A stretch of DNA of 64,000 nt from contig SFEV01000017.1 of NCBI GenBank assembly GCA_004557975.1, positions 1-64,000 of the forward strand, in the 5' to 3' direction. Below, one piece after another: positions 51,122-59,612 of this stretch. Numbering within the stretch: the stretch's first letter is position 1; each line of letters opens with the position of its first letter. The notes below the pieces were generated by a model. That model was not told the DNA's origin. It worked only from the letters and a program-made list of their open reading frames with translations, and ran no database searches. Origin of the DNA: Lachnospiraceae bacterium (GTDB taxonomy: Bacteria; Bacillota; Clostridia; Lachnospirales; Lachnospiraceae). The position numbers and the translations under genes are program-made.

Positions 51122-52333
51122 ATGAAAAACAAAGCATTAAAAGTACTTGCATTGAGCCTTTCTGTATCCGCTCTTATGATGGCGGAAGCTGTGGTACCCT
51201 GTGCGGCAGAGGAAGAGACTGCAGTGGAGGAAGCGGCAGAAGGAACTGACGCAGATCAGGAAGCTGCAGATAATGTGGCGGCTTTAATTGATAATATTTA
51301 TGTTCAGGAAAGAACAGAGACCACAGATGAAGATTGCGCAGCTGCAAAAGAGGCATGGGATGCTCTGACAGATGCACAGAAAGAACTGGTGGAAGGAGAA
51401 GAGGCAAGCCCGGATTACTTTGGCCTGGATACAGGTGATGCATCCTTGGATGATGCGTTGAATCAGGATGAAATCAGCGAAAATGAGCTGCTGGTTGTAA
51501 GCTTTGGTACCTCCTATAATAACAGCCGTGTGGAAGATATCAAGGGAATCGAGGATGCTCTGAAGGAAGCATATCCGGACTGGTCCGTGAGAAGAGCATT
51601 TACTGCTCAGATTATCATCAATCATGTACAGGCAAGAGACGGTGAAGCTATCGACAATATGCAGCAGGCACTGGAGCGTGCAGTGGCAAACGGTGTGAAG
51701 AATCTGGTTGTGCAGCCCACACATCTGATGCATGGCGCTGAGTATGATGAGATGGTAGAGGCACTTGAAGGATATGCGGATCAGTTTGATAATATCGTTA
51801 TCGCAGAACCTCTTCTCGGTGAAGTGGGAGACGATGCAACTGTGATTAATGCGGATAAGGAAGCAGTTGCAACTGCTGTTTCTGATGCGGCAGTTGCAGA
51901 AGCCGGATATGAGAGTATGGCGGCAGCTGCTGAAGATGGCGTGGCTTTTGTATTTATGGGACATGGAACTTCTCATACTGCTAAAGTAAGCTACAGCCAG
52001 ATGCAGACACAGATGGATACTCTTGGTTATGCAAATGTGTTTATCGGCACCGTGGAAGGTGAACCGGAAGAGACTTCATGTGAAGCTGTGATTGACGCTG
52101 TAAAAGAAGCCGGATACACAAAGGTTATCCTTCGTCCGCTGATGGTAGTTGCAGGCGACCATGCAAATAATGACATGGCAGGCAGTGAAGAAGATTCCTG
52201 GATGAGCATGTTTGAGGCAACTGGAAGCTTTGAAAGTGTAGATGCTCAGATTTCCGGACTTGGCAGCATTGAGGCTGTAAAACAGATTTATGTCGATCAT
52301 GCAAAGGCAGCAATTGATGCCATTGCAGAATAA
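51122..52333 (+). CDS. cbiK: sirohydrochlorin cobaltochelatase CbiK, apparently exported
   Basis: A 403-residue protein. A Sec signal peptide (~1-28, ending CAA before EEE) is followed by an acidic segment and a helical DALTDAQKELV module (~40-85). The chelatase domain begins near LLVVSFGTSYNNS (residue ~121), with H201/H204 in HLMHGAEYD, H281 in MGHGTSH and H347 in VAGDHANNDMAG; the last two match the metal-binding histidines of CbiK. It inserts Co2+ into sirohydrochlorin (early-cobalt pathway). Export is odd for a biosynthetic enzyme, but periplasmic CbiK exists in Desulfovibrio. The open frame upstream to 50828 runs through the riboswitch; AAGGAGG before 51122 fixes the start. Confidence 0.88.
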   Translation: MKNKALKVLALSLSVSALMMAEAVVPCAAEEETAVEEAAEGTDADQEAADNVAALIDNIYVQERTETTDEDCAAAKEAWDALTDAQKELVEGEEASPDYFGLDTGDASLDDALNQDEISENELLVVSFGTSYNNSRVEDIKGIEDALKEAYPDWSVRRAFTAQIIINHVQARDGEAIDNMQQALERAVANGVKNLVVQPTHLMHGAEYDEMVEALEGYADQFDNIVIAEPLLGEVGDDATVINADKEAVATAVSDAAVAEAGYESMAAAAEDGVAFVFMGHGTSHTAKVSYSQMQTQMDTLGYANVFIGTVEGEPEETSCEAVIDAVKEAGYTKVILRPLMVVAGDHANNDMAGSEEDSWMSMFEATGSFESVDAQISGLGSIEAVKQIYVDHAKAAIDAIAE

Positions 52334-52429
52334 AAATCTGGAAGAACCGGAATTTGAGAGAGTGGAAGACAAAGTGAACAGTAACGACTTTTACGGTTCG
52401 CTGTATGTAGAAGAAATAGAGATAATCGG

Positions 52430-52460
52430 CTGCCCGGAATGCTTAGGCCATTTCGGGCAG
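52430..52460 (+). other. intercistronic hairpin after cbiK
   Basis: CTGCCCGGAAT (52430-52440) pairs with ATTTCGGGCAG (52450-52460), one wobble, 11 bp. Followed by TTGTTGTAG rather than a T run: partial terminator or mRNA stabiliser. Confidence 0.6.
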
Positions 52461-52481
52461 TTGTTGTAGGGGGAGACTAAA

Positions 52482-53063
52482 ATGAAAAGAAAATGTTATA
52501 TGGCACTGATTCTGTTTGCAGTGAGCAGTTCTGCTCTGATGAGCAGCCATACTTCAGTTCTGGCAGAAGAGACGGAACTGTCAGTCGCTCTGGAGACGGA
52601 TGCAGGAGAGGAGAAAGCTGACACGGAAAAGGATGTGCCGGAGGATGGCCTCTATACGGTCGAATTTCATACGGACAGCAGTATGTTTCATGTGAATGAG
52701 GCACACGGGGGGCGTGGAGTACTGACGGTAAAGGATGGAAAGATGACGCTCCATATCAGTCTGGCATCGAAGAGCATTGTAAATCTTTTCCCGGGTATCG
52801 CTGAGGATGCGAAGAAGGAAGATGCAGAACTTCTCGAGCCGACTACGGACAACGTAACCTACAGTGACGGTTTCTCAGAAGAGGTATATGGCTTTGATAT
52901 TCCGATTCCCGAACTGGAGGAAGAATTTGATCTTGCGCTCATCGGGAAAAAAGGAAAATGGTATGACCATAAAGTAAGTGTGGACGATTTGAAACCGGCT
53001 GCAGAAGAGGATCTTGAAAAACTTGTGGCTACTGTTGAGACAGAAGAAGAGGAGAACAACTGA
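52482..53063 (+). CDS. small exported protein of the B12 operon, possible ligand-binding domain
   Basis: A 193-residue exported protein: signal peptide ~1-29 with a VLA/EE cut site, an acidic linker, then a beta-rich domain near 48-165 with YTVEFHTDSSMFHV, GVLTVKDGKMTLHI and a conserved tyrosine/aromatic pattern. This domain type is familiar from clostridial iron/cobalt uptake loci and is loosely reminiscent of the NEAT haem-binding fold, but I cannot confirm a family. The tail is acidic. The same kind of domain starts the next protein. Probable role: binding a tetrapyrrole or metal outside the cell. Confidence 0.7.
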   Translation: MKRKCYMALILFAVSSSALMSSHTSVLAEETELSVALETDAGEEKADTEKDVPEDGLYTVEFHTDSSMFHVNEAHGGRGVLTVKDGKMTLHISLASKSIVNLFPGIAEDAKKEDAELLEPTTDNVTYSDGFSEEVYGFDIPIPELEEEFDLALIGKKGKWYDHKVSVDDLKPAAEEDLEKLVATVETEEEENN

Positions 53064-53095
53064 CTTTTGGTTCGAAAGTAGGGGGAAGAGTCAGA

Positions 53096-55288
53096 ATGAT
53101 GAGAAATAATAGAAAAATTCTTGCCCTGTTATTGTCTGCGGCTATGGTATTGGCACCGGTGAGCGGTGTACATGCCAATGATCGGGCTGGTTTTGCCGAC
53201 GCGGTGGACGGGGCTGCAGGTCTTGCGGACGGCACGTATATGCCGGATAAATTTTCCTGGTCCGGCGGTTCCGGGCGCATCGATATTACGTGTACAGGGG
53301 TTACTGTGAGCAGCGGTCAGGCTTATGCAACGATCGCCTTCAGCAGTGACTCCTATGCTTATGTTAAGGTAAACGGAACAAAATATACGGGCACTGTCTC
53401 TGATGGCAGTACAGTTTTTGAAATTCCGGTGGAGCTGAATGAAAACAATGAGATCATCGGCATGACCACAAAAATGTCATCTGCTCATGAGATCACCTAC
53501 CATATATATGTATATCTGGCGGCTGCGGATCATGCGGCGGGCAAAGAGGAAGACGGTAGTGGAATGGACAGCGATGCTCCGGAAATTGCCGGATTGCAAT
53601 ATGAGTCTGCGACAGAAATAAGAGATGCCCGGTATTTCAGGATATACAATTACAGTGATGGCGTAAAGCTTCTGGAAATTGAGCTTGACAGAGAAGATAC
53701 GGCGAAATATCTTATGGTTCCGGAGGGAGTGGAAATTCCTGCCGGGCTGGAAAAAGAGATGACCATTGTTAAATCTCCGGCAAAATCTATTTACGTTGCA
53801 TCAAAAGATGCCATGGAAAGTCTGGAAGCATCGGGTGCTGCAGATGTGATTGCAGCAGCGGCTTTCACAGCGGAGGAATATACGTCCAAATGGTACAGCG
53901 AAGCGCTGGAACAGGGGACGATTGCCTTCGCCGGTTCCTGGGAGCAGCCTGACTTTGCACAGCTCATAAAGAGCGGATGTGATCTGGCACTGTTTCCGTC
54001 AGAATTTCTGCACAGAGAGGAAGAATCATCGGGGGAGAATACAGAGTATTTAGAACAGATCATTACCGGTTTCGAAACGCTGGAAATTCCTCTGGTGGTT
54101 GACAGGTCCGCGGATGAAGAGACAGAGCAGGCAAAGGATGAATGGAAGAAGCTGTATGCGGCGCTGCTGGGACTGGAGGAACAGACGGAGACTGCTGACG
54201 CGGAGAAAACGTCTGAAATTTCCTATATAACAGAGGCAGAGAATGCTCCGCAGGTGGCAGGGCTGACCTGCGAGGGGCAGATGAAGCTGGATTTTGCCAG
54301 GTGCTTTCAGATATATTTCTATGAAGGCGGATATGCGCTTCTCGACGTTGCAGAGAGCGGGCAGTATCTGGTAGTCCCGGAGAGCATGGAGGTTCCGGAG
54401 GGACTGGATGAAGAGATCGTGGTGCTGCAGCAACCGCTGAACCATATTTATCTTCAGGCTACATCTGCCATGGCACTGTTCCGTGCACTGGATTCTCTGG
54501 ACAATGTCAGGATGACGGGGACACAGGCAGACGGCTGGTACATCGATGAGACCGTTGAAAAAATGGAAAACGGCGAGATGCTTTTTGCCGGAAAATACAG
54601 CGAACCGGATTACGAGATGCTCATTGACGAAGGCTGTGACCTTGCACTGGAGTCCACCATGATTCTGCACTCCCCCAAGGTGCAGGAGATGATAGAGATG
54701 CTCGGTATTCCCGTGTTTATTGACCGGGCCAGCTATGAGACGGAACCACTTGGAAGATCTGAATGGATCAAGCTCTATGGCGTCATGATGGATAAGGAGC
54801 AGGACGCAGCAGAGTTTTTTGAGGAACAGACGCAGGTGCTGGATGAGGTGGCAGATTTTGAAAATACAGGCAAAACCATCGCCTTTTTCTATGTCAATAC
54901 AGACGGATCCGTTGTTGTGCGCAAAAAGACCGATTACATTTCCGGTATGATCGAGCTGGCCGGTGGAAACAATGTCTACGGTGAAAACTGGCCGGAGGAT
55001 CAGGGCAATTCCTCCATCAAGCTGACGATGGAAGAGTTTTATGCGGAAGCGAAGGATGCGGACTATATGGTTTACAATGCCACGATTGCCAATGAGCTGG
55101 GCAGTGTGGATGAGCTTCTGGCAGAAAATGAACTGTTTGCAGAGTTTAAGGCAGTCAGAGAGGGGAATGTCTGGACTACCACGAAGCAGCTGTTTCAGGC
55201 TACTGATATTCTGGGAGAACTGATTGCGGACTTTCATCATATGCTGACCGGTCAGGGGGATATGACCTTTCTGAAAAAAGTGGATTAG
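53096..55288 (+). CDS. BtuF/FecB-like binding protein with duplicated N-terminal lobe
   Basis: A 730-residue exported protein. Signal peptide 1-28 (GVHA before ND), no lipobox. Residues ~38-150 are a beta-rich domain (ADGTYMPDKFSWSGGSGRI) like that of the preceding protein. Two related segments start near 160 (APEIAGL) and 382 (APQVAGL): both contain YLVVPE/YLMVPE, VEIPAGL/MEVPEGL, an IYV-type strand, GCDLAL and IPL/IPV..DR motifs. The first has only the N-lobe; the second continues into a full C-lobe with KTIAFFYVNTDGS and YMVYNA. It delivers a corrinoid or tetrapyrrole to the permease that follows. Confidence 0.82.
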   Translation: MMRNNRKILALLLSAAMVLAPVSGVHANDRAGFADAVDGAAGLADGTYMPDKFSWSGGSGRIDITCTGVTVSSGQAYATIAFSSDSYAYVKVNGTKYTGTVSDGSTVFEIPVELNENNEIIGMTTKMSSAHEITYHIYVYLAAADHAAGKEEDGSGMDSDAPEIAGLQYESATEIRDARYFRIYNYSDGVKLLEIELDREDTAKYLMVPEGVEIPAGLEKEMTIVKSPAKSIYVASKDAMESLEASGAADVIAAAAFTAEEYTSKWYSEALEQGTIAFAGSWEQPDFAQLIKSGCDLALFPSEFLHREEESSGENTEYLEQIITGFETLEIPLVVDRSADEETEQAKDEWKKLYAALLGLEEQTETADAEKTSEISYITEAENAPQVAGLTCEGQMKLDFARCFQIYFYEGGYALLDVAESGQYLVVPESMEVPEGLDEEIVVLQQPLNHIYLQATSAMALFRALDSLDNVRMTGTQADGWYIDETVEKMENGEMLFAGKYSEPDYEMLIDEGCDLALESTMILHSPKVQEMIEMLGIPVFIDRASYETEPLGRSEWIKLYGVMMDKEQDAAEFFEEQTQVLDEVADFENTGKTIAFFYVNTDGSVVVRKKTDYISGMIELAGGNNVYGENWPEDQGNSSIKLTMEEFYAEAKDADYMVYNATIANELGSVDELLAENELFAEFKAVREGNVWTTTKQLFQATDILGELIADFHHMLTGQGDMTFLKKVD

Positions 55289-55307
55289 CTTCCATGGGAG
55301 GATGAAA

Positions 55308-56372
55308 ATGAAAAATGTACAGAAGACTGCTGCGTCTGTGGATTTTCATATGGAAAATCTGAAGCGGCGTATGCGGTACATGGCAGTATTTGCAGTGCTG
55401 CTGGCAGCCTTTGTGGTTATCACTGTGGTAAATATTACATGGGGAAATGTGGATATTTCCATGCCGGATATTCTGAAAATTATTTTTTTCAGGGAAGGTT
55501 CGGAGATGGAGTATAATATTATCTGGAAAATCCGTCTGCCGCGAATCCTGATGGCGGCCATTCTGGGCGGCGCTTTATCTCTGTCCGGTTTTCTGCTGCA
55601 GACTTTTTTTGAGAATCCCATAGCGGGACCTTTTGTTCTTGGAATTTCCTCCGGTGCTAAGATGGTGGTGGCCATTGCCATGATCTGTTTTCTCAAAAAG
55701 TATAATTTCGTGTCCTCCTATACACTGATTATTGCGGCATTTACAGGTTCTTTGCTGTCACTCGCCTTTATCCTGCTGCTTTCACGAAAAATCAGGCATA
55801 TGGCAACTCTTCTGGTGGGCGGTATCATGATCGGGTATATCTGCTCTGCTGTTACAGATTTTCTGGTCACTTTTGCAGAAGATTCCGATATTGTCAACCT
55901 CCACGGCTGGTCTCTGGGAAGCTTCTCCGGCATGAGCTGGAGCAATGTTCAGGTGTCAGCGGCGGTGGTGGGAGTTACCGTGATTTTGACATTCCTTCTG
56001 TCGAAACCCATCGGTGCCTTCCAGCTCGGAGAGGCGTATGCTCAGAGTATGGGGGTAAACATAAAAGTTTTCCGGGTGGCGATTCTTCTGCTGTCCAGTA
56101 TCCTGTCGGCAACGGTAACGGCATTTGCCGGTCCCATTTCCTTCGTTGGAATTGCGGTACCGTTTCTGGTAAAAAGGGCACTGAATTCAGCCAGACCGCT
56201 GGTGGTGATACCGGGAACCTTTCTGGGCGGCGCAGTGTTCTGTATGTTCTGTGATCTGATTGCCAGACTGGCTTTCGCCCCCATGGAGCTTAACATCAGC
56301 ACTGTCACTTCTATTTTCGGTGCTCCGGTGGTTATTTTCATGATGCTGAAAGGAAAAAAGGCAAATGCGTAG
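55308..56372 (+). CDS. FecCD/BtuC-type ABC permease
   Basis: A 354-residue membrane protein with about ten helices and RLPRILMAAILGGALSLSG, the hallmark of the FecCD family, near residues 68-86. GPISFVGIAVPFLVKRAL near the end is the coupling-helix region. It imports B12, cobinamide, haem or an iron chelate; riboswitch control favours a corrinoid. ATG 55302 touches GGGAGGA, so ATG 55308 is preferred. Confidence 0.9.
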   Translation: MKNVQKTAASVDFHMENLKRRMRYMAVFAVLLAAFVVITVVNITWGNVDISMPDILKIIFFREGSEMEYNIIWKIRLPRILMAAILGGALSLSGFLLQTFFENPIAGPFVLGISSGAKMVVAIAMICFLKKYNFVSSYTLIIAAFTGSLLSLAFILLLSRKIRHMATLLVGGIMIGYICSAVTDFLVTFAEDSDIVNLHGWSLGSFSGMSWSNVQVSAAVVGVTVILTFLLSKPIGAFQLGEAYAQSMGVNIKVFRVAILLLSSILSATVTAFAGPISFVGIAVPFLVKRALNSARPLVVIPGTFLGGAVFCMFCDLIARLAFAPMELNISTVTSIFGAPVVIFMMLKGKKANA

Positions 56373-56397
56373 CATTATTTGTTAAGGAGAGAGCAGG

Positions 56398-57516
56398 ATG
56401 GGCGATTATTATTTTCAGATGCAGGACATGGCAGTGGGCTACAACAGAAAGACACTGATCCATGATATCTGCATCAGTATAGAAAAGGGAGAGATTATCA
56501 CCCTGATCGGGCCCAACGGTTCCGGAAAATCAACAATTTTAAAAAGTATTACCCGACAGCTTAAGCTGATCGGGGGAAAAGTACTTCTTGACAGCGCGGA
56601 CATACAAGATTTATCCTACAAAAAATTGTCGACAAAAATGGCGGTGGTGCTGACAGAGCGCATGAAGCCGGAGCTGATGACGTGTCACGACATAGTGGCT
56701 ACCGGGCGCTATCCGTATACGGGAAAGCTGGGAATTCTCACACGTGAGGATGAGAAAAAGGTGGAAGAAGCCCTGGCTTCTGTGCATGCACTGGAGCTGG
56801 GAGACAGGGATTTTAACCAGATCAGCGACGGGCAGAGACAGCGTGTGCTTCTGGCGCGTGCGATCTGCCAGGAGCCGGAGATTATTATTCTGGATGAGCC
56901 CACCTCATTTCTTGACATCCGGCATAAGCTGGAGCTTCTGTCGGTGCTGCGTCAGATGGCGAAAGAAAAAGGAATTACGGTTATCATGTCCCTGCATGAG
57001 ATTGATCTGGCGCAGAAAGTATCGGATCGGATTGTGTGCGTAAAGGGTGATATAATTTCCGGCTTCGGCACGCCGGAGGAAATTTTCTGCGGAGACAGGA
57101 TTCAGGAGCTTTATGAGGTCGAAAATGGATTTTATGATCCGAATTTTGGGAGTATTGAGCTATCGCGTCCGGAAGGGGAACCCCAGGTATTTGTGATCTC
57201 CTCCTGTGGGACAGGGATTCCTGTGTACCGAAAGCTGCAGAAGGAAAATATACCGTTTGCCGCAGGGATTCTGTATACGAATGACATAGACTATCAGGTG
57301 GCACGCTTCCTGGCGGCGGAGGTTGTCGCTGAGTCCCCCTTTGAGGAAATCAGCGAAAAATCTCTGCAGCGGTCGCTGGAGCTTATGGGAAAGTGCAGGA
57401 AAGTGATCTGCCCAGGGGTGACAGTGGGAGACTGCAACCGGAGAATCCGGGAGCTGATTGATGCGGCCAGGGACTCGGGAAAACTGGAGATGATCACGGA
57501 AACCGGGAAGCAGTGA
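56398..57516 (+). CDS. BtuD/FecE-type ATPase with an extra C-terminal domain
   Basis: A 372-residue ATPase of the corrinoid-type importer. Walker A GPNGSGKST near residues 38-46, signature ISDGQRQRVLLARA and Walker B IIILDEPTSFLD. The ATPase core is complete by ~250. An extra ~115 residues follow (QVFVISSCGTGIPVYRKL, FAAGILYTNDIDYQVARFLA), an alpha/beta fold I have seen in other clostridial and archaeal B12-type ATPases but cannot name. It may regulate transport or bind a nucleotide. AAGGAGAGAG precedes the ATG. Confidence 0.88.
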   Translation: MGDYYFQMQDMAVGYNRKTLIHDICISIEKGEIITLIGPNGSGKSTILKSITRQLKLIGGKVLLDSADIQDLSYKKLSTKMAVVLTERMKPELMTCHDIVATGRYPYTGKLGILTREDEKKVEEALASVHALELGDRDFNQISDGQRQRVLLARAICQEPEIIILDEPTSFLDIRHKLELLSVLRQMAKEKGITVIMSLHEIDLAQKVSDRIVCVKGDIISGFGTPEEIFCGDRIQELYEVENGFYDPNFGSIELSRPEGEPQVFVISSCGTGIPVYRKLQKENIPFAAGILYTNDIDYQVARFLAAEVVAESPFEEISEKSLQRSLELMGKCRKVICPGVTVGDCNRRIRELIDAARDSGKLEMITETGKQ

Positions 57517-57555
57517 AAACGGGTAATAAATTATGGTTCGGGAAGGAAACTGGTT

Positions 57556-58728
57556 GTGAAAAACGGACTGGAAGATTATTATATTATAAAGGATCACAAA
57601 AAACTGCGTTACGGATATACGACAGGCTCCTGTGCGGCGGCTGCCTCAGGTGCGGCAGCGCTGATGCTGCTTTCGGGAAAGACAGTGGAGCGTGTGGATC
57701 TGATGACACCGAAAGGGATTTTGCTGCATCTGGAGATTCTGGACATCCGGATTGGGAAGGAGGAAGCCTCCTGTGCAGTCCGAAAGGACGGCGGAGATGA
57801 TCCGGATGCCACAGACGGGCTGCTGGTCTATGCATCCGTGCGGAAAACTCCGGAATCAGGGATACACATTGACGGCGGAGAAGGTGTGGGTCGTGTGACG
57901 AAAAAAGGTCTGGAGCAGCCCGTGGGTGCGGCGGCGATCAACAGCACACCGCGTGCCATGATTGAATCGGAGGTCAGAAAAAGTGCAGAGCTGTGCTGCT
58001 ATGACGGAGGACTTTCCGTAGTGATATCCATCCCGGGAGGGGCACAGATCGCTGCGAAGACATTCAATCCCAGACTGGGGATTGAGGGAGGGCTGTCTGT
58101 TCTGGGCACCAGCGGAATCGTGATACCCATGAGTGAGGAGGCTCTCATTGCAAGCATCCGCACAGAGATGGGACTGCGGCAGGCAAACGGCGGAGGATAT
58201 CTGCTGGTCACGCCGGGAAATTACGGGGAAGCCTTTTTGCGGACGTATCCCGGGATAGACACCTCTGATTCGGTAAAGTGCAGCAATTACGTGGGAGAGA
58301 CGCTGGATCATGCTGTGAATCTGGGAATCCGAGGACTGCTGTTTGTGGCGCATATCGGGAAATTCATAAAAGTGTCCGGCGGAATCATGAATACACATTC
58401 CAGATGTGCCGATTCCAGGGCGGAGCTGATGGCTGCGGCCGCGATCCGCGCAGGTGCGGATCTGGAGACTGCGCGGCGCATCCTCGGGACAGTCACAACG
58501 GATGAGGCTCTCGACATCTTAATTGAAAAGGGGCTGCTGGAGGATGCCATGAAGGATATCACCGGCAGAATCCGCTATTATCTGCAGCACCGCTGCCAGG
58601 GGGCCATCGAGACGGAGGCGATTCTGTTCTCCAATGTACACGGGCTTCTGGGGCAGACCGAGGGGGCAGAGACAATGCTGAAGCGTTTTCGGAAGGACGA
58701 TTTACCGGGAGAAAATGAAGAAAGATAA
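57556..58728 (+). CDS. cbiD: cobalt-precorrin-5B C1-methyltransferase CbiD
   Basis: A 390-residue enzyme of the anaerobic B12 route that methylates C1 of cobalt-precorrin-5B. LRYGYTTGSCAAAASGAAAL near residues 17-36 is the CbiD signature, and the central GTSGIVIPMSEEA and GGIMNTHSR segments are conserved. The start is GTG, with GGAAGGAAA upstream. It is the first cbi methyltransferase after the transporter genes, with a 39-nt gap. Confidence 0.95.
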   Translation: MKNGLEDYYIIKDHKKLRYGYTTGSCAAAASGAAALMLLSGKTVERVDLMTPKGILLHLEILDIRIGKEEASCAVRKDGGDDPDATDGLLVYASVRKTPESGIHIDGGEGVGRVTKKGLEQPVGAAAINSTPRAMIESEVRKSAELCCYDGGLSVVISIPGGAQIAAKTFNPRLGIEGGLSVLGTSGIVIPMSEEALIASIRTEMGLRQANGGGYLLVTPGNYGEAFLRTYPGIDTSDSVKCSNYVGETLDHAVNLGIRGLLFVAHIGKFIKVSGGIMNTHSRCADSRAELMAAAAIRAGADLETARRILGTVTTDEALDILIEKGLLEDAMKDITGRIRYYLQHRCQGAIETEAILFSNVHGLLGQTEGAETMLKRFRKDDLPGENEER

Positions 58729-58790
58729 TTCGTCTGACGCTGTGAGTCGTTCACGACCGGACATCATATACAGAAGGAGACTGGAAGAAT

Positions 58791-59612
58791 ATGATACATT
58801 TTGTAGGGGCAGGTTCGGGTGCACCGGATCTGATTACGGTAAGAGGAAAAAAATATCTGGAGGAGGCGGACGTGGTAATTTATGCGGGTTCGCTGGTGAA
58901 TCCGGAGCTTCTTGGCTATACAAAAGAAACGTGTGAAATTCACAACAGTGCCAGGATGACTCTGGAAGAAGTCATTGATGTGATGCAGCGCGCCGAGGAG
59001 CAGGGAAAGGTGACTGTACGGCTGCACACGGGGGATCCGTGTATTTACGGAGCGATCCGGGAGCAGATGGATATTCTGGATCAGAGGGGGATCAGCTATG
59101 ATTCCTGTCCGGGAGTCAGTGCATTCTGCGGTGCGGCATCGGCACTGAATCTGGAATATACACTTCCGGATATTTCCCAGAGCGTGATTATCACGAGGAT
59201 GGAGGGGCGTACGCCTGTGCCTCCGAAGGAAAGCATTCAGTCCTTTGCGGCACATCACGCCACCATGGTCGTGTTTCTGAGCACGGGCATGCTCGAGGAG
59301 CTGAGCAGAAGACTCATCGAGGGCGGATACACTGCCCAGACCCCGGCAGCCATTGTGTACAAGGCTACGTGGCCGGACGAGAAAAAATTCATCTGCACAG
59401 TCGGTACTCTTGCGGAGACTGCGCGGGAGAATCATATTACGAAAACAGCGCTGATGATTATCGGAGATGCAGTGCAGGCCGCACATTATGACAGGTCAAA
59501 ACTGTATGATCCCGGCTTTACGACGGAATTCAGACAGGCATCGAAGATCGTAGATTCCTGTGATCTGCAGGAGAACAACGGCGCAGAATGCGGGGAAACA
59601 GAGAAAATATGA
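58791..59612 (+). CDS. cbiF: cobalt-precorrin-4 C11-methyltransferase CbiF
   Basis: A 273-residue SAM-dependent tetrapyrrole methylase. FVGAGSGAPDLITVRG at the N-terminus, HTGDPCIYGA near residues 79-88, PGVSAFCGAA and the MTases GKKYLEEADVVIYAGSL segment fit CbiF/CobM. It methylates C11 of cobalt-precorrin-4. Slightly longer than the usual ~257 residues at the C-terminus. Its stop overlaps the next start (ATGA). Confidence 0.95.
   Translation: MIHFVGAGSGAPDLITVRGKKYLEEADVVIYAGSLVNPELLGYTKETCEIHNSARMTLEEVIDVMQRAEEQGKVTVRLHTGDPCIYGAIREQMDILDQRGISYDSCPGVSAFCGAASALNLEYTLPDISQSVIITRMEGRTPVPPKESIQSFAAHHATMVVFLSTGMLEELSRRLIEGGYTAQTPAAIVYKATWPDEKKFICTVGTLAETARENHITKTALMIIGDAVQAAHYDRSKLYDPGFTTEFRQASKIVDSCDLQENNGAECGETEKI

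Noticed and set aside
54050..55240. 396-codon minus-strand open frame inside the binding-protein gene
   Set aside because: It lies opposite a well-supported gene, has His/Leu/Cys-rich composition and no ribosome site. Similar antisense frames at 31539-32783 and 36167-37309 were rejected for the same reasons.
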